The notes under the pieces are model-generated. The model saw only the letters and a program-made list of their open reading frames with translations, did no database searches and was not told the DNA's origin. Below, piece by piece: positions 62,201-64,000 of a stretch of DNA of 64,000 nucleotides. Within the stretch, counting starts at the first letter, position 1; every line of letters begins with the position of its first letter. The position numbers and the translations under genes were made by a program. Source of the stretch: Bugulina stolonifera (Eukaryota > Bryozoa > Gymnolaemata > Cheilostomatida > Bugulidae); the NCBI GenBank assembly GCA_935421135.1, contig OW285187.1:28768429-28832428 (forward strand), written 5' to 3'.

Positions 62201-64000
62201 TAGGCTTTCTAATGGTGTATTCAACTCATAACGTCAAAATTTCAGTACAGTCCACCTAGGTGGACTGCACTGAAATTTTGACGTTATGAGTTGAATACAC
62301 CATTAGAAAGCCTAGTAGCAGCTGAACCAGTTAGCACAATACCAGCTGGGATACATACATGATGTCATCATGTATGGATTGGAATGTTTACTAAAAGAAA
62401 AATGTGATGGTTTGTAAAATGTAAACATTTTTGAAGTTGTCTCTTACTTGACTTGCATTTCTACTTGACTTGACTTGTGACTTGCATGACGGCTGACTTG
62501 ACTTGAGGCAGCACTGACTTGACTTGAACTTAACTCCAAAATTTTAGAAATGACTTGACTTGTTGACTTAAAGTCCGACTTGGACCCAACTCTGATAAAT
62601 GTAGCTAATGTATTGGTCATAATTATACAATATTAGTGCATTGTTGCGAAGAAGTCACTGGGAATCTTACCTTCATCAGATGAGAGTGAAGAGATTTATT
62701 GCCATTCCTGTGGATGTGAATACAGTTGTACATAAGATCCTGTATAACATCAGACTCAATCATCTACAAGCATAAGATAGTGTATATTGTACATTATGAA
62801 TTCATAGACTAAAACATAGGAATAATTATAATAGCTACAATCATGTTGTTAGTATCTAATGTTTGCAATACCCTTTAACCAAGTACTCATAACAATCACC
62901 TCTACTTATCCAACTAACTGGTTAGAAAACAGAGCAAGACAAAAATAACTTCTGTACATTAAAAACAACAAATGATGAAATTATAATGAGAAAGAGTGCA
63001 TGAGATGAATATTTTGTAGAAATAACACAACATACGGATTTGAAAGACGAGTCCCCACATCTTTCCCATGCGTTTAAAGTTAGCTGGCCATAAATCTCTG
63101 CTATAACTCTACAACGCAATACAGATTTAAGAGACATATGAAATATTACCTTGAGAGCAAAGATGGAATATTTTTTGCATGCATATACTGCGGAGATAAC
63201 TTTCGATTTACCCTGTAGAGTGAGCGAGGTTGTGCTTCATCACACCATATATCTTCTTTAACAAATGCTGTTGCGTGGCCAACACATAGGATAGAAACTT
63301 CTGACCCTACGAAATAAACAATACGATGACTACAAGGCAGACGTGACAAAGTAGCGTTTAATAAGTGATTTCTCTAAAAAGCAAATAATACTATTGTACA
63401 TGATGCATAAGCAGACTTGAATAAACAGCGACAATAAATTTCTCAAGTTAATTTCTGCACAATAGAGGTTGTGCTGAGATCCGTAGGTATACATAGACGT
63501 CCACAGCAACAGCATGAAGTTCTCATATCATGTCTCGCCCATCAGAGATATAGTGGTAGTACATGGTAGGACATTTTGTCCTGTCATACTAGATAACATG
63601 TACCTTAGTATTCCTCAGGAATGGTACATGAGCGAACAGGTTGAGCACAAGGTCCCACACCATCTGACCACCAGCTTCCTCTACGGTACTCACAGCCTCT
63701 CTAATACCCCACAACCTCTTCACCAACTATGATGTACATGAATATACAGTGCACATAGCTTCTAAAGGATCATGGTACTGCCAATGTCGGTCACTTGAAG
63801 CAGAGTATGTAATGAAACATTTGTCAACGGATCTGGTTATAAAAATACCAGCCATAAAGTACTGATTATGGAAAGGTTGCCAAAAAAAGTTCAAGTTGCC
63901 ATTCCAAAATAAGGTTACAGAGACACATTTTCTGAATGCAGACAAATAAACTCGCTGTGTTGAATACCTGAACAGGAGGTTTCTTGGCGAGGCACTTTTC
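53231..64000 (-). CDS. NCAPG2: condensin-2 complex subunit G2, 5' partial
   Basis: Twenty exons give 986 codon-aligned residues to a TAA stop (human protein 1143): 63968-64000 (cut by the edge), 63604-63726, 63212-63306, 63036-63108, 62671-62763, 60678-60896, 60171-60350, 59656-59808, 59228-59450, 58295-58524, 57785-57901, 57492-57569, 57071-57322, 56657-56812, 56264-56371, 55566-55678, 54851-55095, 54336-54511, 53971-54149, 53231-53345. Human-like blocks include GQKFLSYVLAT, VIAEIYGQLTLNAW, VDLYKPILWRAMRAANADVR, LEDEDHVVRQVSVTGVCQVL, DVRVAAIQ, LLHDKSDKVRMVFVRLLLKM and RARRFYRYA. NCAPG2 is the HEAT-repeat kleisin-binding subunit of condensin II, which compacts mitotic chromosomes. The C-terminal half is weakly conserved. 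The 57322 acceptor (GAAG) is unusual: a better-looking AG seven bases upstream would break the frame. Intron 60897-62670 is filled with mobile DNA. Confidence 0.93.
53398..53858. mobile_element. pogo/Tigger-like remnant in the last NCAPG2 intron
   Basis: CAGTGGAACTCCCCAATTCGAA at the left resembles the reverse complement of the right end (TTTGAATTAGGCAAGTTTCACTG). CAGTGGAAC plus AATTCGAAT blocks are typical of pogo-type MITEs. The left end is preceded by TA; the right is followed by CA, so the TA duplication is lost or the ends are misplaced. A partial relative with the shared GGTCCCTGCTGRGYACTATA block is at about 61345-61440. Confidence 0.5.
54221..54267. repeat. foldback hairpin, AGTTGTYCTCTC family, in an NCAPG2 intron
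   Basis: AAAGTTGTCCTCTC and GAGAGGGAAGGCAACTCT pair across a loop of about 14 bases. Confidence 0.6.
58687..59022. mobile_element. 336-bp MITE with TA target duplication (Tc1/mariner-like) in an NCAPG2 intron
   Basis: Ends CCCTAAAAGCAGA and TCTGCTTTTAGGG are perfect inverted repeats, each flanked by TA. The interior carries several TTCGCGA motifs in both orientations and no frame. TA flanks and a fully palindromic terminus fit a Tc1/mariner-type non-autonomous element. Confidence 0.78.
59852..59924. repeat. three-copy tandem repeat, unit about 26 bp, in an NCAPG2 intron
   Basis: GTGTACATATACATGTACAT followed by GACTTT is repeated three times, the last copy partial. Confidence 0.85.
61283..61322. 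repeat. C-run/G-run hairpin
   Basis: Nine C and CAGC are followed, after 12 bases, by GCTG and 15 G in a row. The two runs can pair as a GC-only stem. The long G run on the plus strand is a candidate four-stranded structure and a likely sequencing weak point. Confidence 0.85.
62143..62372. repeat. 230-bp near-perfect palindrome in an NCAPG2 intron
   Basis: The arms (62147-62257 and 62258-62368) are reverse complements with three mismatches and no gap, centred on CACCTAGGTG with no loop. The outer bases (to 62143 and 62372) pair less well. There is no coding content. Confidence 0.9.
62373..62594. mobile_element. second copy of the AAGTCAAGTC MITE, reverse orientation, interrupted by the palindrome
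   Basis: Read on the minus strand from 62594, it starts CAGAGTTGGGTCCAAGTCGG and runs through AAGTCAAGTC arrays into GAGACAACTTCAAA and CATCACATTTTTCTTTTAG, in the same order as 52377-52919, up to CCAATCCAT at 62373. There the similarity stops abruptly at the palindrome. No matching far end was located. Confidence 0.68.

Noticed and set aside
1..64000. tRNA, rRNA genes or CRISPR arrays
   Set aside because: No cloverleaf with A/B boxes and no rRNA-like block was noticed, and the regular repeats are minisatellites without spacers; the DNA is eukaryotic.

Overview
The window is nuclear DNA from an animal. Every gene with recognisable homology is split by many short introns with GT..AG borders. 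The gene set (mLST8, BRI3, TXNL1, vasculin, a SENP1/2-like protease, MTMR9, OVCA2-type hydrolases, condensin-II NCAPG2) is that of a metazoan. The AT-rich background, compact genes, very large load of small non-autonomous DNA transposons and divergent proteins suggest an early-branching animal, most likely a sponge; that placement is inference.

Layout. 1-1350: the 3' end of an mLST8 gene (+). 1860-3269: a complete BRI3-like gene (-), convergent with it. 3270-7428: AT-rich spacer with a decayed LINE reverse transcriptase and a hAT-type MITE. 7429-11631: a four-exon gene (+) whose first exon encodes two successive heat-shock-factor-type DNA-binding domains, the most unusual protein here. 13897-15623: two-exon thioredoxin-like 1 (+). 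15624-23059: repeat-rich spacer, including a 2.9-kb element with hAT-like ends and a perfect 8-bp target duplication. 23060-25638: vasculin/GPBP1 (+). 26431-33843: 16-exon SENP1/2-type SUMO protease (-). 34998-40086: 14-exon MTMR9 pseudophosphatase (-), with introns full of minisatellites. 40087-43182: spacer with a 1.3-kb hAT-like element and a 137-bp MITE. 43183-48131: two tandem FSH1/OVCA2-family serine hydrolases (+). 49545-51962: a tail-anchored protein of unknown function (+). 53231-64000: NCAPG2 (-), its 5' end beyond the window.

The genes are mostly housekeeping (TORC1/2 signalling, SUMO removal, phosphoinositide metabolism, chromosome condensation) and show no sign of acting as one pathway. 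Exon models were built by hand from splice borders, reading-frame continuity and recalled family sequence; in almost every gene the phases close exactly. The mobile-element layer is the other main content: at least four families with hAT-like ends, a TA-flanked MITE, a pogo-like remnant, and a dispersed family of short hairpins.
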